Below are positions 59,986 to 64,000 of a stretch of 64,000 bases of DNA, piece after piece (position 1 is the stretch's first letter; each line of letters begins with the position of its first letter). The position numbers and the translations under genes are program-made. This DNA is from Pyrocephalus nanus (lineage: Eukaryota; Chordata; Aves; Passeriformes; Tyrannidae): NCBI GenBank assembly GCA_038380795.1, contig CM076259.1:70957741-71021740 (forward strand), given 5' to 3'. The notes under the pieces are model-generated. The model worked only from the letters and a program-made list of their open reading frames with translations. It had not been told where the DNA came from and did not search any database.

Positions 59986-62900
59986 TAACAGAGAAGGTCC
60001 ATGACTTTGTTTTTGAATGGCATTTTCCAGTTAAGGAATTTATCTAGTGAACATACTCTACCAGAATCACCTTTCTATATATACATATAACTTTTAGGCC
60101 ATGTTATAAAATATATTGTGACATATTGCTATTGTTTTAGCTAACTTCCATTAACATGTCTGGTCCTTCCTTCCAAATCGAGTTTGGAAACTGAAAAGAC
60201 TGAAGTTGTTGATATTAGCTTGAGACAAGTTAGAGAGATACCAGAAGGGATGGGGAGATGATGAACTGGTGTTTGAATTTGAAACAATCATCTTCTATTT
60301 GACATGAAGAGTCAAAGACAGGGGCAAAGTCTTTATGGTTTTGAATAAATATGTAACCTATATTTGTATCAGTAATGAAAATTTATTTCTGAGCCTTTTC
60401 CATACATCGTCGGTTATTATTGCACTCCTTGTCTCTTAATTACCTCAATACAAGGTAACGTTTAAAAGTTGTACAGAAGCTGGCAATAAGGTCATAATTT
60501 TATTAGTTTGCTGTATCATGTGCAGGAATACTTCTGCTCTATGGAGCTTGCATCAGATTTCTTTTTAACAAACAACCTGTCGAAAGAAAGATGAGCCAAC
60601 ACAGTTAATTTTTAGATTAAAATATTTGGGAGTTGGCAAAAGAAAAAAATTGATGGAGCTATATAAACTGAAATTTATTTGACCTGTTGATACAGAATCA
60701 CTCTTTTAATTAGTCTTTCTGTTAACAAATTCATAAAAGAGACCATGAGCTCAATATCCCTGAGAAAGCTCAACATCTCTGGGTTTTATAAGCTTTTTCT
60801 TTTTCTCTCCAGAATAGAGTCTGGGCCAAATGGTAAAACTGGAACTACCACTGCTTCTAGATGTATGACTAAAATTAAGAAGTCACTGGCCAATACTGTT
60901 AACCGTAATGCTCACACTGTGCTTTTGTGACTGCTAACTCTAGCAAAAAAAAAAAAAAGTTTTCCATTTTTCTTTTTAGTCTATAAAATTGGATTAAATC
61001 CAGCCTCTATTAAAAGCTGTCAGACATACAGCACAAATTCTCAAGTCTTGGTATAGAGCCAAAATAGATGGCTCATCACTTTCTCACTTGCATTACTCAT
61101 GTGAGAGAAAAATACGATAGAAAAATGGAAAAGTGAGTTTAGCAGCATCAGAAAACAGGCAAAAAATTATGCTGATACAGAAATAATTTCAAATTTTAAT
61201 GATCCTCATTGTGAATGTTTTATTATGTTTTTTAGTTAGTTTTGTTTAGTGCTAGGCTTTTTAAAACTAAAAAATTTTAAACTAAAATAAATAATGAATT
61301 TTCATAGAAAATGTACCTAAGCTTTGTGGACAACCACTTACTTAAAAGAGGGAGACAAATGGTATCTAAAGTATCGAGCACAGATCTTGTGCATTTAATT
61401 GCAGATATTTTTTGTAAAGGTGGATCCCACACTGCTTATGTACATTTGTTTTTTGATTAAAGGTTGTGGGAACTTCTGACAAATATAAATGTAATTAAAA
61501 CTAGAAAGCCTCAAATTGCTTAAAACTTTTGAAAGTAGGTATGAAAAACAGTGCCTGCAGAGATTCCTCTGGTGGTAGACTGTTGACTGTTTCCTTTTTG
61601 TGACACTGGCCATATATCTCTTCTACTCCGTGTGCCCTGAGAACTCACCTCCAGCTCTGTCCCTTGAAGCAGATTCAGGAAACAAGAGAAAATCTAAAGA
61701 ACTGTTCAGCATATGAAGAATTTGTGTCTTTCATTAGGTAAAAACATAAGTAGACTCTGGGCTTACTATATGATCCAAAGCATGTATATAATCTTAACAA
61801 GTGACTCAGAATAGCAGCCACACTCCTGCACCACACATCTGGGCCTACATGTTACTAAAAATGTACTAGCAATAAAAACTTCCAGTAACATTTAGATAGT
61901 CTGGTACCAGTTTCTAGGCAAAACTATGGAAATGATGATGTGTGATTTATTTTGTAAAGAGATATAGAGCATTACTATAAATAATGACATTTGATGTAAT
62001 TTCACGAAAAATGAGTTTTCAGGCTGGTTGTATTTCACTGAAATTACAAGTTTGGCTTACAAATTTAGCTATCTAAATAAAATAAATTAAATATTATTAG
62101 AATTTCAAATGTTTGTAAGTGTGCCATATTGTTGTGGGAAATACTAAAATAATCTAATAAACATGACCATCAATAGGAAGTGATCATCAAATTATGGTGC
62201 TAATTTGGCCTTGTAGAAATGCTGAAAATTGTGGAATTTATCATTACTGATGAAATTTTAAATACATAAATGAAATCACAAAGCCACAACAGCTGAAATT
62301 TGGGCTGCATTTATCACAGGGGGAGGAAGATTATACATGGTAATAGTAGTATCTTAAACACCCAGAAAATGGATCTGTGGTTATCAAAGGTACTAATATC
62401 CCCATTCACTTGATCTTTCTTGCATAGATAGCAAATTGTACATGCAAATTGAAAAAAGAAAAGAAAATAGACCCAAACAAAAACACCCATCATTTTCATC
62501 TTAGATGAAAACGGCCATTTCATAGCCTGGAACACTAAAGCAAAGGCCCAGTAAAAGGTTTCTACAAGGTTTTGTACCAGATATTTGAGCTGTAGGCAGA
62601 TTTTTGCAAGCTTTTTAAAGATTCTCAGGGTTAGTCTGGGCTGCTTTTTCTTTAATACTGGCTCTGCCTTACTACGTCAATGATGAGCTTTGCCATTCTA
62701 CACCTACAGAAGGTTTTAGCAACTAGGATAATCAGTTGCATAGCAGCTGTCCTTGATTCATAACAGACTTGTTTCATAACTTACTGTTTTTCTTCCTGTC
62801 CATACCAAGAAAGCCACTAAAACTGAACCAGAATTCATGATGCAAATTTCTTTATTTTTCTGAAAGATATCCTTATTGCTGTTTCTGTCTTATCACTTAA

Positions 62901-63442
62901 TATATGGAGAAGTGATGAAGATAACCTCCAAAAAAAAAAAAAAAGATAAATCTTGTAATATTTTGCTGACACTCATGACTCATTACTAAACAGTGAAGTC
63001 CTCCTTCAAGAAAAACAAATTCCAGCTTTTGAACCATGGAGTGAAAGTGGAAAAAGTTTTTACTCTATTACCTTTGAGTTTTTAGAAACTCAAGCTTCTC
63101 TTGAAAGAGACATTTCTTCTTCGATTACACAGTAGACTGCTCTAATGAAACAGCACACCTGTACCCTTATGCTTCTTTTACTTAAAAAATACTTTTGCAT
63201 ATAGTGACTCTGTTCACATTTACAGGTGTCAGTTTTTCTGACAGTTTAGCTTCCATGTTTGTCACATGATAGCTGTGATCATGGCTATCAATCCCTTCAA
63301 CTCCTTTTTCTATTCACTATCACTTTTGGGCTGTGATGGTTCATCAGTTAATGTGGGTGTGATTATACTAGAAGGATAGATTAGCCCCAGATTAATTAAA
63401 ACATTAATTAATCATTAATAAATAATCAGTAAAAAACAAAGT
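59986..63442. other. Unique AT-rich DNA, no gene seen
   Basis: There are short A runs (60943-60958, 62929-62944). The open frames at 60745-60930, 61395-61613 and 62314-62535 are short and featureless. No repeat family was recognised. Confidence 0.55.
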
Positions 63443-64000
63443 AGAATCATACAGCCATAGAATACTTTGGACTGAAATAGACCTTATCATCTAATTCCAA
63501 ACTGCCTGCCATGTACAGGGATGCTTTCCACTAGATCAGGTTTCTCAGGGCCCCATCCAAGCTGGCCTTGAACACTTACAGGGATGGGACATCCACAACT
63601 TCTCTTGGCAACCCGTTCCAGTGTCTCACCTCCCTCACAGTAAAAAATCAACTCCTAATATCTAACACCTAATCTAAATCTTTCAGTTTAAAACTGTTAC
63701 CCGTCATCCTGTTACTACACTCCCTAACGAAGAGTTCCTCCCCATCTTTCTTGACCCTGTTTAAGTAATTGAAGGTTGTTAGTTCTTCCTCAGGCTGAGC
63801 AGCCCCAGCTCTCTCAACCTGCCCTCATAGCAGAGGTGCTCCCCTTTCATGATCCTTCTCTGGACCTGCTCAAGTAGGTCCATGTATTTCTGGTGTTGAG
63901 GGCCCCAGAGCTGGACACATTACTCCCAGGTGGGGTCTCACAAGAACAGAGTAGAGGGGAAGAATCACCACCCTTGACCTGTCAGGCACACTTCTTTCGT
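63443..64000 (-). mobile_element. CR1 LINE, 3' end, cut by the window edge
   Basis: On the plus strand this starts GAATCATACAGCCATAGAAT, then CTTTGGACTGAAATAGACCT. It continues through the CR1 3' UTR (CTTGGCAACCCGTTCCAGTG, CTCTCTCAACCTGCCCTCAT, AGAGCTGGACACATTACTCC) to the end of the window. The 3' terminus lies inside the window, while the upstream part of the element lies beyond it. It is the same type as the copies at 21566 and 58850. Confidence 0.9.

Noticed and set aside
1..64000. Bacterial-type systems, CRISPR arrays, tRNA or rRNA genes
   Set aside because: No spaced direct repeats of CRISPR type, no operon-like coding, no Shine-Dalgarno/start patterns and no recognisable structural RNA were seen. 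The repeat content is avian.

Overview
The window is eukaryotic and looks like avian nuclear DNA, most likely intergenic or intronic sequence of a bird. It is AT-rich, has no long open reading frame apart from retrotransposon remains, and has none of the operon-like packing of a prokaryote. Its repeats are the avian set. There are many 5'-truncated CR1 LINE copies ending in (GATTCTGT)-type octamers, LTR fragments matching the avian ERVL consensus as I remember it, and one class II-type solo LTR. I see no SINEs with poly(A) tails and no L1. The species cannot be fixed from the sequence alone.

Layout. 1-11 kb is mostly unique AT-rich DNA with one old CR1 tail (2752-3105, minus), a short ancient CR1-like tail (about 6980-7062) and a candidate conserved block around 8.6-8.9 kb. 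11.5-24.5 kb carries four CR1 copies (11510-12172 plus, 17101-18320 minus, 21566-22015 minus, 24285-24456 plus) and an ERVL LTR fragment (15845-15943). 24.5-37 kb is mostly unique, with an (ATCT)n microsatellite, T/G-rich low-complexity tracts with G-runs, an ERVL LTR relic (35165-35485) and a possible small coding exon at 28688-28821. The largest CR1 copy (37030-38549, plus) keeps part of the reverse transcriptase, including a FADD active-site motif, but is broken by a frameshift and stops. 39-52 kb is mostly unique, with a 615-bp solo LTR at 44175-44789 flanked by a perfect 6-bp target-site duplication. 52-64 kb holds a second probable solo LTR (52014-52571), LINE pieces in opposite orientations (53398-54260), a CR1 with a 26-bp hairpin (58850-59985), and a CR1 running off the end of the window (63443-64000).

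No host gene is identified. The best hints are three short plus-strand intervals (28688-28821, 45770-45829, 51899-51952). Each lies between a plausible splice acceptor and donor and is open in one frame. The first starts with an ATG and a hydrophobic signal-peptide-like stretch and is in splice phase with the second. I recognise none of the encoded peptides, and chance pseudo-exons are common at this length, so these remain low-confidence candidates. No RNA gene, CRISPR array, origin or prokaryotic signal was seen.
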